A stretch of DNA of 37,542 bases from Candidatus Bathycorpusculum grumuli (GCA_009776805.1 WRNB01000001.1:34288-71829); one strand, 5' to 3'. Numbered from the stretch's first letter, positions 1-8,402 are shown. The notes: generated from the letters alone by a model not told the origin. Made by a program: numbers and translations.

Positions 1-711
1 ATCACGGTAAGTAGCAGTAGAGATAGCAGTTACGTTACCAGTAACATAACAATTCACTATAGTTGCAACCTCACCACTACTCCCAATTAAACCACCCGCA
101 CAACTACCAGCACCAACAGCGGTTATATCACCCGTAACATAACAATTCATTATAGTCACATCACCATTACTACAGCCAATTAACCCACCAGCATTAGCAC
201 TCCCATAAGAAGAATCAGTAATTATATCTCCTGTAACATAGCAATTCAGTATAGTTGCATCACCGTGGATATAGCCGACTAAACCGCCCACGTAACTAAA
301 GTTAAAATTAGCATTTGAACCATCAGAATTCATGTTTACACCCACATTTTTAATTGTCACACCATCAACATTAATAAGTCCAAATAACCCGGCAAACATG
401 CTATTGCTGTTTTCTAGCATGTACAGATTGTTTATGCTATAGCCTTGACCATCAAAGGTACCTCTAAAATCATCAATAGCCAACCATCCATCAACAATAT
501 CTATGTCATTATCTAGAACGTAATACTTATCAGCACTATCTTCTCCACCGATACCTGCAAGCTGCACAGCAGTTTGAATATGTATAGCATCATCAGGCAC
601 ACCATTTAACTCTACAGCACCATTAGCATATGTTACACCCATCAAAGGAACTAAACTTGTACACAAAACCACCACAAGAAACTTGAACATAACACTATTG
701 CCTATTTTCAT
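1..711 (-). CDS. GLUG-repeat surface protein, N-terminal part (runs off the left edge)
   Basis: The frame is open on the minus strand from an ATG at 711 to base 1, giving 237 codons with no stop. The N-terminus carries a hydrophobic signal-like segment (about residues 8-29, ending near TYANGA). The body has repeating units of the type GGLVGYIHGDATILNCYVTG, GGLIGCSNGDVTIMNCYVTG and GGLIGSSGEVATIVNCYVTG, each about 30 residues apart. That is the GLUG pattern of secreted beta-helical adhesin-like proteins. Its start codon overlaps the stop of the upstream gene (ATGA at 708-711), so the two are probably co-translated. The C-terminus and any anchor lie outside the window. An alternative start is the ATG at 690. 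Function beyond cell-surface binding or structure is inference. Confidence 0.8.
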   Translation of the reverse strand, partial: MKIGNSVMFKFLVVVLCTSLVPLMGVTYANGAVELNGVPDDAIHIQTAVQLAGIGGEDSADKYYVLDNDIDIVDGWLAIDDFRGTFDGQGYSINNLYMLENSNSMFAGLFGLINVDGVTIKNVGVNMNSDGSNANFNFSYVGGLVGYIHGDATILNCYVTGDIITDSSYGSANAGGLIGCSNGDVTIMNCYVTGDITAVGAGSCAGGLIGSSGEVATIVNCYVTGNVTAISTATYRD

Positions 712-1706
712 ACATAACCATCCATACCGTATAAATTCAACATTTTACAAGTTGTTACTGTTGGTTGTTTTCGGCTCTTTGGTTGATAAAAGAGCAAAAC
801 TGCAACAATCGTAACTATGGCAGCAACTCCAATAAGCAAAAGATAAATGTCACTGCCTCTATTTTCGTTAGGCGCGTTATCATTCTCGCCGTTTAAAGCT
901 GTATTTGAACCAATAGATATAACGCCAGTTCCCTTAACAGTGCCAACATTGTATACATCACCATTTTTTGTAGCTGTATTGTCAAAGATAGAACCTTTAT
1001 TCATATTGAAAGTGCCTTTATTATACGCGCCACCACCTATACCAATAGAGTTTGTCGTGTCTGGACAATTATTGTTACTAATCTCACCATCTTCCATTAT
1101 AAAAGTACCTGTATTGTACACGCCACCACCTTCCGTAGCGGTGTTGCCAGAAATTACACCACTACCTGGCATTATATCATTTGATGATCTCATCGTAACA
1201 GTGCCCTCATTATACACTCCACCGCCATGTGTAGCTGTGTTACCTGAAATTTCACAAACAAGCAAATCAAGCATACCACCCTGCTCAACATACACCCCTC
1301 TACCAGTATCGCCTTCTACATGAGTAATAACAATACCATTCCAAAGCGACAAACTCCCACCATTCTTAACAATAATGGTATCCATACCATTACATCCAAT
1401 CAAACGGTTGCTCACCAATCCAATAAACTTGCCAGCAGGAATTTCAAGCGACTTTTCAAGTTTAATATCATTTGCAATACCAATTATATACCAATCATCT
1501 GGAGCTGCACTAATAGCCTCTCTAAGTTCAACCTCATTTTCAACATAAACATTAATCATATTTCCACACCACACCTGACCATTAGTCTCAGAGATAAGTG
1601 AGAAAGAAACCAGCGTTATCATAAAGATCAAAGAAACAAAAGCCTTTTTACTACAAATATCGCACAAATTAGAATTAGGCTGAACATTCACGAGGTTATT
1701 ACTCAT
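708..1706 (-). CDS. cell-surface beta-helix (adhesin-like) protein with C-terminal anchor
   Basis: 332 residues. An N-terminal hydrophobic export segment lies at about residues 24-41. Repeats of the type SGNTATHGGGVYNEGTVTM, SGNTATEGGGVYNTGTF and NNNCPD..GGGAYNKGTF fill about residues 150-270. They resemble the right-handed parallel beta-helix or Pmp-like repeats of adhesins. A transmembrane helix (about residues 288-309, IYLLLIGVAAIVTIVAVLLF) is followed by a basic tail (QPKSRKQ), so the repeats should face outside with a short cytoplasmic tail. The ATG at 1706 follows a GTGAGG ribosome site 8 bases upstream. The gene is coupled by ATGA to the GLUG protein downstream and is a paralogue of the gene at 26686-27711. 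The ligand is unknown. Confidence 0.8.
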   Translation of the reverse strand: MSNNLVNVQPNSNLCDICSKKAFVSLIFMITLVSFSLISETNGQVWCGNMINVYVENEVELREAISAAPDDWYIIGIANDIKLEKSLEIPAGKFIGLVSNRLIGCNGMDTIIVKNGGSLSLWNGIVITHVEGDTGRGVYVEQGGMLDLLVCEISGNTATHGGGVYNEGTVTMRSSNDIMPGSGVISGNTATEGGGVYNTGTFIMEDGEISNNNCPDTTNSIGIGGGAYNKGTFNMNKGSIFDNTATKNGDVYNVGTVKGTGVISIGSNTALNGENDNAPNENRGSDIYLLLIGVAAIVTIVAVLLFYQPKSRKQPTVTTCKMLNLYGMDGYV

Positions 1707-1726
1707 TTTTCATGCCTCACACATTT

Positions 1727-1736
1727 TATTTAAGCT
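1727..1736 (-). promoter_or_regulatory. candidate TATA box of the surface-protein operon
   Basis: Read on the minus strand the site is GCTTAAATAA preceded by A-rich sequence, a reasonable archaeal TATA/BRE pair 20 bases before the ATG at 1706. Transcription about 25 bases downstream would begin close to the start codon and would barely include the GTGAGG site, so the assignment is weak. Confidence 0.3.
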
Positions 1737-1868
1737 TTTGTTCAAATTAACTTTTTTGGTTGATAAAGAAAAAAAATGTGATGTATGTGTACTGTTATGT
1801 TTTTGTTTCTTTTTGTGAATAAATGAGAAAGTCAGTAACAACACAACCAAAGCGTGTTATGTCCCAAA

Positions 1869-2102
1869 TTAAGTGAAGAAATAGTTGTTTTTTACAGAAC
1901 CAAGTTTATGGTCAGCCAACAACACTTTTATGCATAAGAGACGATTCTGAAAACCTAATGCTTCGCCTGACAAGTCTGCTGCACCAAGTACATAAAGACA
2001 AGTGTTTACGCTCAACACGACAAGTATTACTTGCCAGTACACAAAACTCCCTTTCGGCACAATATCATGATAAGTAAAAACATCATCAAAAAATGCAGTC
2101 AT
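1869..2102 (-). CDS. unrecognised small ORF, possibly a gene remnant
   Basis: 77 residues starting from an ATG with no visible ribosome site. The middle is hydrophobic (SFVYWQVILVVLSVNTCLYVLG) and could be a single membrane span; the rest matches no family I recognise. It lies between the surface-protein operon and a long G/T-rich gap. Amino-acid composition looks protein-like rather than random, but it may be a fragment of a larger decayed gene. Confidence 0.25.
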   Translation of the reverse strand: MTAFFDDVFTYHDIVPKGSFVYWQVILVVLSVNTCLYVLGAADLSGEALGFQNRLLCIKVLLADHKLGSVKNNYFFT

Positions 2103-2827
2103 ATCTAGGTTTTAACTCTATAGTAAAGTCCGGTTTTCTTGTAAAACTTCACTTTTACGTGTACTAAAAGTATGTGCTATAATTTCTTAGGTGTCATGAT
2201 TTGTTGCATGGCACAACCATCAAAATGTTTTTTTGTAGTAAACTTTCTCATATTTCATCCATTTATAGTCGTATTTTTAATGGTTTGTTGAGATTTATAT
2301 GTTTTAGGTTGAGGTTTGTGTGGTGTTTTTGTTTTTTTAAAGCTGTTATCACAGTGTTTGGGTTTGTGTTTAATTTTTGTGAAATATTGTGATTTTCGTT
2401 GTTGTTTGTGGTGTGTTTTAGTGTGTGTTGTTTGGTTTGCGGTTTGGCTCCGTTGTTTGTGTGTTGTGTTTAAAATGTTTTTTGTGTGTTTTGCATTTGA
2501 GTCGTGGGGTTTTATTTTTTTTGTTTTCTTATTTTTACAATATTTTTGTTATTGTGGTGTATGTATTTGGTGTCTGTTTTTATCATATTGTTTGTTTTTG
2601 TGAGTAATTAAGTATAATCATCAGCTTAATAAACTACTTTGATACGTGACCGAATAGTGATATTTCTATTAGTGTTAGCATTATCATTTTTATCAATCCA
2701 ACTCCTATAGTATTTGAGGCATATTATAGCTCAAACTAGTTGATGATAATTACAATAACAGTAACTTTAATACTCTATTTACTTTTTATCTTTTCAAAAA
2801 ACAAGAAAAAAATTGGTTAAAAACCTG
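2103..2827. other. gene-free stretch containing a G/T-rich block (about 2290-2600)
   Basis: I see no convincing gene here. From about 2290 to 2600 the plus strand is almost only G and T with few A or C, which yields long open frames of Phe/Val/Cys/Leu/Trp that are artefacts. The remainder is ordinary AT-rich DNA. No RNA gene, terminator hairpin or repeat was recognised. Confidence 0.6.
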
Positions 2828-2953
2828 TTACTCTTTTTCTTTTTCTGTTTCGTCTTTATTGTGATAAACGTAAAGAAAGATTAACATTATAGCAACTGCT
2901 GTTGCACCCATTAAGATATACTGTAATATTGTAAAGTACGCGTCTAAATCCAT
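2828..2953 (-). CDS. 41-residue single-span membrane protein
   Basis: A short frame runs from an ATG at 2953 to a TAA at 2828. It encodes MDLDAYFTILQYILMGATAV followed by AIMLIFLYVYHNKDETEKEKE. One transmembrane helix occupies about residues 9-30, followed by a strongly charged, probably cytoplasmic tail. An AGGTGA Shine-Dalgarno sequence sits 7 bases before the ATG, which makes this small frame credible. It lies just downstream of the SWIM-finger gene on the same strand. Family and role are unknown; it could be a small membrane regulator or subunit. Confidence 0.55.
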   Translation of the reverse strand: MDLDAYFTILQYILMGATAVAIMLIFLYVYHNKDETEKEKE

Positions 2954-2998
2954 TAAGATTCACCTTATGTTATCTACACTTTACACACATTTAAATAT

Positions 2999-3409
2999 TT
3001 AAAGGGTCGCTTTTTTCCATTCATCCATAAGCATGTTATAGTTCTCATCGCCGGTGTTAATAAGTTCAAACCAGTTTAGGTTCTGCGCGATCTTTTGAGC
3101 AAAAAGATGGTAACACATGTGAACCTTCTTGTCTAAAACTCTGAAATAAAAATCATCACAAGTACAAAATTCTGCTTCAGGCATAATTAAATAGTCTCGT
3201 TCACGACCAACAACAATCCAAACTATACGCATGCTGGGTTTAAAAAAATATTTTTTAACTCTATTCTCTTTAAGTGTGTCTAATGCTTTGGTGAAACGTT
3301 GCCCAAAAAGCTCATAGAGTTTATTTATATTTTCGCCTGAAAGTTTGCCTGACGTTTTAGCTTGTTTACAAATGGCGTTTAAAGTTTCTATTTCAGAGTT
3401 ATCAGTCAA
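2999..3409 (-). CDS. SWIM zinc-finger protein
   Basis: 136 residues. The signature CxC...CxH is present as CTCDDFYFRV...HMCYHLFAQ (about residues 82-106), the zinc-binding SWIM finger. The context LIMPEAEFCTCDDFYF and HLFAQKIA is typical of small archaeal SWIM proteins. The N-terminal half is a helical, Lys/Glu-rich segment. SWIM fingers bind DNA or proteins, and some are linked to RadA/Rad51 recombination; a recombination role here is inference only. The start is a TTG at 3409 preceded by GTGTGAA. The order on the minus strand (IMPase-like, Hsp20, SWIM, small TM protein) with short gaps suggests loosely grouped transcription. Confidence 0.8.
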   Translation of the reverse strand: MTDNSEIETLNAICKQAKTSGKLSGENINKLYELFGQRFTKALDTLKENRVKKYFFKPSMRIVWIVVGRERDYLIMPEAEFCTCDDFYFRVLDKKVHMCYHLFAQKIAQNLNWFELINTGDENYNMLMDEWKKATL

Positions 3410-3459
3410 CGGTTCACACTATAATTAATATGTAAAGATGGAGAATTTAGCTTTTTAGT

Positions 3460-4056
3460 TTAGTTTATGTCAATTGGGTCGCCTTTAGGAATATTTGTCG
3501 GATTTAGTTTGGGTATAACAACTTCTAAAACACCGTTTTTATAGGTTGACTTTGCTTTTTTTGCACAAATTTTAGCTGGTAATTCCACTTCTTTGTAATA
3601 TTTGTGTTGTATAGTATTTACTGCGATAGTTATTGTATCATCAGTTCCATACAATTTAATATCCGTTTTTTCAACATTTGGAAGCTCAGCAACAACATGA
3701 ACTTCATCAATATTCTCTACTACGTCAACAAGCATTTCGCGTTCCTTTTTTGTTTCAGGTTCGTTATTAATTTTTATATTCTCAAATTTTTGAATGTCTG
3801 GTTTACCATTAACACTATTTTTTATACTATACCCATATACATATGGACCAAATTCTTTAAACCCATCTTTATCTTGTAATTTGTGTTCTTTACTGTATTC
3901 TTTAGGAATTTTTTCCTGAAAACTATTAAACCCATCTTCCATTATCTTTTCAATTTCTTGAAACATCTTTTCTACGTCACTAAGAAATGACTTCTCAGGT
4001 TGTGTACGACGTTTTTTTGGCCATTCGGGGAAATCATCATTATCTTCTGCAGACAA
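3460..4056 (-). CDS. hsp20: Hsp20/alpha-crystallin family small heat-shock protein
   Basis: 198 residues. The alpha-crystallin domain covers about residues 105-190. Visible beta strands include MLVDVVENIDEVHVVAELPN and IKLYGTDDTITIAV, and the hallmark GVLEVVIPKLNP lies near the end (the G-x-L motif of the family). The N-terminal ~60 residues are charged and include a helix (VEKMFQEIEKIMEDGFNSF), longer than in many archaeal Hsp20s. The family forms ATP-independent oligomeric chaperones that hold unfolded proteins. The start appears to be TTG at 4056, with AGGT about 10 bases upstream; no early Met offers a better choice. Note that the C-terminal IxI motif is replaced by NIPKGDPIDIN. Confidence 0.85.
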   Translation of the reverse strand: MSAEDNDDFPEWPKKRRTQPEKSFLSDVEKMFQEIEKIMEDGFNSFQEKIPKEYSKEHKLQDKDGFKEFGPYVYGYSIKNSVNGKPDIQKFENIKINNEPETKKEREMLVDVVENIDEVHVVAELPNVEKTDIKLYGTDDTITIAVNTIQHKYYKEVELPAKICAKKAKSTYKNGVLEVVIPKLNPTNIPKGDPIDIN

Positions 4057-4135
4057 AACTAACTACCTAACTAACCTGTTAATTTTTCGATTCCAATAAA
4101 TTTTGTGCCCAAAACTATGAAAAAATGTTTTAGTA

Positions 4136-4960
4136 TCAGGTTTTAATCAATCCGAGAATTGTTTCATGAATTTTAGTGTTGCCAGAAGCTACAAATTTTA
4201 GAGTCTGTTTTGGGTCTAATTTCACATTAACTGGTTGATTATCTACACCAGTTACCAAACCGCCTGCCTCTTTAAGTATTAAAAAGCCTGCTGCTCCATC
4301 AGTGGTACGTAGTTTTCCTCTTATATCTACGAAAGCGTCAGTTAAACCGTTGGCAACATAACATAATTCTAAAGCGTTAGCACCATAATGTCTGATGTGT
4401 CTAGTTTGGTGGATTAAATTAGTCAGTTTGGATGCAATATCTGTATCTTTGTAAGTGTTAAGATCCATTCCAAGTACGGCTTCTTGAAGTGATGTTATTT
4501 GCGAGGTTTTGATTTTTTCTCCATCGCGGTATGCTCCTTTGCCTTCCTGTGCCATGTAAGTAATGTCATGATGCAAATCAGTGACTAAGGCAGCGTAAAC
4601 ATCTGTCATGATTGGTTTTTTTGAAACTGCAATTGATGAAGCGTAAAACGGTAATCCACGTATCAGATTTGTTGTGCCGTCAATTGGGTCAATTGTAATG
4701 TGACATTCTTTTGGATTGTTGCCGTATTCTTCAAAACCTGATTCTTCACTAATTAATGAAAATGAAATTCCATGACTTTGTAATGTGTCAACGATAGCTT
4801 TTTCTGCGGCTAAGTCTACCGGTTTCATGTTGTCTCCGCCTGCACCTTTTCCAAGATACGGTTGTGGTTCATTTAAGGTTTTAAAGTGTGGTTTTATTGC
4901 TTTTTTAATATTATCTTTGCAGTCAGTTAAAATTTTAAACCAGTCTTGTTGTGAATTCAT
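4136..4960 (-). CDS. inositol monophosphatase / fructose-1,6-bisphosphatase family phosphatase
   Basis: 274 residues from the ATG at 4960 (MNSQQDWFK), chosen because an AGGAAG site precedes it; an upstream TTG at 5020 would add 20 unlikely residues. Metal-binding motifs of the family are clear: LISEESGFEE (about residues 76-85), the signature IDPIDGTTNLIRG (about 94-106) and the C-terminal TTDGAAGFLILKEAGG. Archaeal members hydrolyse inositol-1-phosphate and/or fructose-1,6-bisphosphate using Mg2+, acting in the cytosol in lipid head-group, solute or gluconeogenic metabolism. Which substrate is used cannot be told from sequence alone. Full length for the family. Confidence 0.85.
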   Translation of the reverse strand: MNSQQDWFKILTDCKDNIKKAIKPHFKTLNEPQPYLGKGAGGDNMKPVDLAAEKAIVDTLQSHGISFSLISEESGFEEYGNNPKECHITIDPIDGTTNLIRGLPFYASSIAVSKKPIMTDVYAALVTDLHHDITYMAQEGKGAYRDGEKIKTSQITSLQEAVLGMDLNTYKDTDIASKLTNLIHQTRHIRHYGANALELCYVANGLTDAFVDIRGKLRTTDGAAGFLILKEAGGLVTGVDNQPVNVKLDPKQTLKFVASGNTKIHETILGLIKT

Positions 4961-5248
4961 TTTGCTCTTCCTATTTAGGTGTAATAATGTAACAACTTGA
5001 TAAAGGCTTCTTTGAATCAATGGTTGTGTTGATGTAGAATTATTGTTTGGTTAGTTTATATTTGCTTTATTAAAAAATGTTGTAGTCTTATGATTTTATA
5101 AATAAGCATAATTTGTTAAAACTATGTGGAAAATAGTTTAAAAGATAGTTTAATGTATAGTTATGTAATTCAGTTTTTGTTTGTTTTATTTAGATGTTGT
5201 GATGTATCTTTGTTTTTTAAACTAGAAAAACCATCTCGTACCACAATG

Positions 5249-5256
5249 TATTTAAG
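5249..5256 (+). promoter_or_regulatory. candidate TATA box for alba
   Basis: TATTTAAG at 5249-5256 lies 57 bases before the alba ATG. A second TATA-like element, TACTTAAAC, preceded by an A-run is at about 5271. Either could drive alba; the leader would be about 10-35 bases and includes the AGGAG ribosome site at 5301-5305. No hairpin or operator was seen. Confidence 0.35.
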
Positions 5257-5312
5257 TTTGGAAAAAAAGCTACTTAAACCGCATCTTAAAGTGTAAATTT
5301 AGGAGTAAAGTT

Positions 5313-5588
5313 ATGTCTGAAGCAAATACAGTGTTGATTGGCAAAAAACCAACAATGAATTATGTGCTTGCTTGCATAACTTTCTTTCATGGTGGCACTA
5401 AAGAAGTTACTATCAAAGCGCGAGGAAAAGCAATTAGTCGGGCAATTGATGTGGCTGAAGTTGTAAGACGCAAGTTCATTCCAGGCGTAAAAATTAAGGC
5501 AATTACAATAGGAACTGATCAAATTTCGCAAGATGAGAAAACACAACTCAGCAACGTAAGCACAATTGAAATAACTCTCAAACGCTGA
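5313..5588 (+). CDS. albA: Alba DNA/RNA-binding chromatin protein
   Basis: 91 residues, the normal length for Alba. The N-terminal VLIGKKPTMNYVLACITFF carries the conserved paired lysines (IGKKP) that contact nucleic acid. It is followed by VTIKARGKAISRAIDVAEVV and a C-terminal beta hairpin (IKAITIGTD...STIEITLKR). Alba dimers coat archaeal DNA and also bind RNA; in some archaea the first loop lysine is acetylated. AGGAG precedes the ATG by 7 bases. It stands upstream of the KH protein and aspS with a 66-base gap, so it may be transcribed alone or lead the cluster. Confidence 0.95.
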   Translation: MSEANTVLIGKKPTMNYVLACITFFHGGTKEVTIKARGKAISRAIDVAEVVRRKFIPGVKIKAITIGTDQISQDEKTQLSNVSTIEITLKR

Positions 5589-5654
5589 ACGTTTAAGTAA
5601 CCTGTCTTTGCTCTAAAGGTACTCCTAAATTACAATAAACAAGGCGATTCAAAC

Positions 5655-6164
5655 ATGAAAACCGAACTATGCAGTTTCTGTTTAAAAAGTGGCATGCTAT
5701 GCCCAAAGTGTTCTGCTAAAGTGAAAGCTGGAGAGATCAGTGAGTTAGATCTTAGAATCGCCAAACTATTGCTAAATATGGAAGATAAATATTCTACACT
5801 TCAGAATGTTTGTTTCTATAAAGCAGTTGAAGTTGAAAAAACATTGGCAATTCTTGTCGGACATGGTGATGTACCACGCTTGCTGGGTTACGGCGGAAAA
5901 ATCGTCAAAGCCCTAAGTGACGAAACAAGAAAGAACGTGCGAATACTTGAATACGGTGTTGATGACCGCAAATTCCTCGAAGATCTATTTGTACCATTTA
6001 GCATCTTGACAATAAATACTATATGGCTGCCTGATGGAACAACAGAAACCCGTGTCATTTTAAAACGCAAACGCGGACAACAATTACCTTTCGATTTGTC
6101 TACATTGAAAGGTATTGCTCAGAGCGTAAAGAAAATATCTATTCGTGTTGAATTTGCAGATTAA
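5655..6164 (+). CDS. zinc-finger plus KH-domain RNA-binding protein (NusA-like)
   Basis: 169 residues. The N-terminus has a CSFC...CPKC zinc-binding pair (about residues 6-19, CSFCLKSGMLCPKC). It is followed by a helical segment and a KH-type fold with GHGDVPRLLGYGGKIVKALS (about residues 72-91), where GYGGKIVKAL replaces the GxxG loop of KH domains. The C-terminus RVILKRKRGQQLPFDLS is basic. It resembles the archaeal KH/NusA-related proteins found beside aspS, thought to bind RNA in transcription elongation or translation. It is 14 bases upstream of aspS and probably co-transcribed. Exact role unknown. Confidence 0.75.
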   Translation: MKTELCSFCLKSGMLCPKCSAKVKAGEISELDLRIAKLLLNMEDKYSTLQNVCFYKAVEVEKTLAILVGHGDVPRLLGYGGKIVKALSDETRKNVRILEYGVDDRKFLEDLFVPFSILTINTIWLPDGTTETRVILKRKRGQQLPFDLSTLKGIAQSVKKISIRVEFAD

Positions 6165-6178
6165 AGGTTGAAGTACCC

Positions 6179-7498
6179 ATGAATATGGATTGTATTGGAG
6201 ACTGGGTGAGAACACATAGTATTGATAAAGTTTCTCAAGAGATGGATATGCAAAGTGTTACCCTATTTGGTTGGGTTCAAGAAATACGCAACCTCGGTGG
6301 TATACGATTCATAATCCTGCAAGACAGCACTGGCACAATTCAGATAACAATACTAAAAAAACATGTAGCACCTGAAATACTGCAAAATTCCAACTTTTTA
6401 CAAAAACGCTTTAGCATAGCTGTAAAGGGCACAGTTAAAAAAACAAACATGACAACACGTGGTATCGAAATAATTCCAACACAAATCAAACTTTTAAACA
6501 CTGCAATTGAACAATTACCCATAGATATAACTGGTAAAACACCTGCAAACATCGAAGCCAGACTTGACGCAAGAGCACTTGATTTAACAACTGAAAAAAC
6601 ATTAGCGGTTTTTAAAATCCAACATACTGCATTGCAAGCAATCCGCGATTTCTTATTTGAAAAAGGCTATCTCGAAGTTCATACTCCAAGAATTATCGGT
6701 TCTGCAACTGAAGGTGGTGCAGAACTTTTCAACGTAAAATATTTCGATCAAACTGCATATCTAGCACAAAGTCCGCAACTGTACAAAGAACAATTAACAA
6801 TGAGTTTGGAAAAAGTCTTCGAAGTAGGACCATTTTTCCGAGCAGAAGAATCTCATACTAGACGACACTTAAGCGAATTCACAAGCATAGATATTGAACA
6901 AGCATTTGCTAACGCAGATGACGTGATGACTCTTTTAGAACAAGTTATACATTATGTTTTTGTAACAGTCAAAGAGAAATGCGCAAATGAATTATGTACG
7001 CTTAAATACAATTTTGAAACTCCACAGCTTCCCTTTAAACGTTTAACTTACACAGAAGTTCTTAACAGTCTAAAAGAACGTGGTGTAGATATTCCTTGGG
7101 GTGAAGACATCTCAACTGAAGCATTTCGTGAATTGGGTAAACTTTACCCATTTTTCTACTTTGTAACCGATTGGCCCTCAAAAGCCAAAACTTTCTATAT
7201 TAAACCACGAAAAGATAATCCTGAAATTTGTGAAGGTTTTGATCTTATGTGGCGTTATATTGAACTTGTTTCTGGTGGAACAAGAATTGAGCATAAAGAT
7301 CAACTTATTGACAGAATGCAGGAAAAAGGTTTGAATCCTGAATCTTTCAAGTATCACCTTCAAACATTTGATTGGGGTATGCCTCCTCATGCTGGTTGGG
7401 CTATTGGTCTTGAACGTTTAACAATGATTCTTACAGGTAGAAAGAATATTCGTGAAGTAACATTGTATCCACGTGATAGAGTAAGACTGTTACCATAA
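6179..7498 (+). CDS. aspS: aspartyl-tRNA synthetase, archaeal type
   Basis: 439 residues, typical of archaeal/eukaryal-type AspRS without the bacterial insertion domain. The N-terminal OB-fold anticodon-binding domain includes VTLFGWVQEIRNLGGIRFII. Class II motifs follow: motif 1 region LEVHTPRIIGSATEGGAELF, motif 2 FFRAEESHTRRHLSEFTSID, and motif 3 GWAIGLERLTMILTGRKNIR near the C-terminus. It charges tRNA-Asp in the cytosol. Whether it also mischarges tRNA-Asn (non-discriminating) cannot be decided here because gatCAB is not in the window. An AGGTTGA site precedes the ATG. Coding-strand composition shifts from A/C-rich in the first two thirds to G/T-rich after about 7100. Confidence 0.95.
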   Translation: MNMDCIGDWVRTHSIDKVSQEMDMQSVTLFGWVQEIRNLGGIRFIILQDSTGTIQITILKKHVAPEILQNSNFLQKRFSIAVKGTVKKTNMTTRGIEIIPTQIKLLNTAIEQLPIDITGKTPANIEARLDARALDLTTEKTLAVFKIQHTALQAIRDFLFEKGYLEVHTPRIIGSATEGGAELFNVKYFDQTAYLAQSPQLYKEQLTMSLEKVFEVGPFFRAEESHTRRHLSEFTSIDIEQAFANADDVMTLLEQVIHYVFVTVKEKCANELCTLKYNFETPQLPFKRLTYTEVLNSLKERGVDIPWGEDISTEAFRELGKLYPFFYFVTDWPSKAKTFYIKPRKDNPEICEGFDLMWRYIELVSGGTRIEHKDQLIDRMQEKGLNPESFKYHLQTFDWGMPPHAGWAIGLERLTMILTGRKNIREVTLYPRDRVRLLP

Positions 7499-7500
7499 AA

Positions 7501-7530
7501 CTTTTTAATATTATTTTTTTATTTTTGTCT
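7501..7530 (+). terminator. T-rich terminator after aspS
   Basis: Directly after the aspS stop come several T runs (TTTTT, TTTTTTT, TTTTT) within 30 bases, the usual archaeal intrinsic termination signal. No hairpin is needed or seen. Confidence 0.5.
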
Positions 7531-7670
7531 ATTTAACACATTTTTTATAAATAAACTATCAAAAGTAAATAAAAACATTGTAAAAATAACGTGTTTAGTG
7601 AAAAAACAAACAAATACAATGTATGTGCTAACTTTATTTAGTAATTAATATTAAGCACAGTCCGAAATGT

Positions 7671-7751
7671 TTGGCAGTGGTTCATGACAGTGGTAGAGCA
7701 TTTTTAACTTCTTGGCGTTTTGTGAGGTGTTGCTAAGTCCATTTTGCCAAT
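7671..7751 (+). other. tRNA-like relic
   Basis: The first 26 positions fit a tRNA. The acceptor is TTGGCAG, then T8 G9. The D stem GTTC/GAGC (7680-7683 with 7696-7699) pairs around a 12-base loop with G18G19 and A21 in the right places (loop end GTGGTA), followed by A26. The far end TTGCCAA (7744-7750) pairs with the acceptor, six Watson-Crick pairs plus one G-T. However, no anticodon stem or T arm forms between them, so this is a decayed tRNA or a coincidence, not a working gene. Confidence 0.3.
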
Positions 7752-7830
7752 CTTTTTTCGGTATCTTTTTGCATTTTTTTAGGAAAAAGGTTGATAAAAT
7801 GTTAAATTACTTTATCCACAAAATTATTCT

Positions 7831-7965
7831 ATGTTATTTTCCATTGATGCAGGAATGGAATTCGGATCAACGATTTTAGGTCCATGTATTGTTCTATTTA
7901 GTTCCCAAAACGGTAAGGACACACCATGCGATATAAAAAACGTTTTATCACAAACTTTTTATTAA
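7831..7965 (+). CDS. possible 44-residue ORF or gene fragment
   Basis: The ATG at 7831 opens a frame reading MLFSIDAGMEFGSTILGPCI and ending QTFY. There is no ribosome site before it and no recognised family. The composition is protein-like, so it may be an exon-sized leftover of a decayed gene rather than a functional small protein. Confidence 0.2.
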   Translation: MLFSIDAGMEFGSTILGPCIVLFSSQNGKDTPCDIKNVLSQTFY

Positions 7966-7979
7966 GAAAATAAAACGTT
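7939..7979. repeat. 9-bp inverted repeat around a 23-base loop
   Basis: AACGTTTTA at 7939-7947 is the exact reverse complement of TAAAACGTT at 7971-7979. The loop is T/A-rich. It overlaps the end of the 44-codon frame. It could be a transcript hairpin or a protein site; nothing in the neighbourhood assigns a role. Confidence 0.4.
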
Positions 7980-8402
7980 ACTAACTAATGTAGCTGGATT
8001 AAATATCCAATTAAGTGGTATAAGCCGTCAAATTTTCATGATTATTTGCGTAAATTAAAAAACTGATTACATATACACAAAAAGTTTTTATCAGTACCAT
8101 CAATAAGGTCAACGTTTTAGTTTCTTCTCCAGTTTTTGTTTTGCCTATTTTCTCTTCCATAAAATATGTTATGCCTATGAATAAACTCGTTAGTTAGTCG
8201 TTTTTAGAGTTTTCGTATTGCAGTCGAAATTGATGATTTAATTATAGTTAAGAAAGAAAATTTTGTTGATCTACTTTATAAAATTGACGATATAGTGGGT
8301 ACTTTATTCTGTGTGTCAATTGAGGTAATCAAATAAATTGTCAAGTTCAGACAAAAGATATATTTGACAGTTAGTGGCTAAAGGGTAGAAGGTAATATTA
8401 AC

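Larger units (their letters stand above)
7499..8402. other. gene-poor interval with decayed coding-like pieces
   Basis: About 900 bases without a firm gene. It contains the terminator, a tRNA-like relic (7671-7751), a 44-codon frame (7831-7965) and an inverted repeat (7939-7979). At about 7991-8065 a short coding-like stretch reads CSWIKYPIKWYKPSNFHDYL and then ends. The composition suggests remnants of one or two lost genes; I cannot name them. Confidence 0.4.

Noticed and set aside
847-1601. Plus-strand open frames opposite the adhesin gene
   Set aside because: Antisense shadows of the beta-helix repeats; the minus-strand frame has signal peptide, repeats, anchor and ribosome site.
2201-2607. 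Three overlapping plus-strand open frames (63-95 codons)
   Set aside because: They are Phe/Val/Cys/Trp low-complexity translations of a G/T-rich block with no ribosome site.
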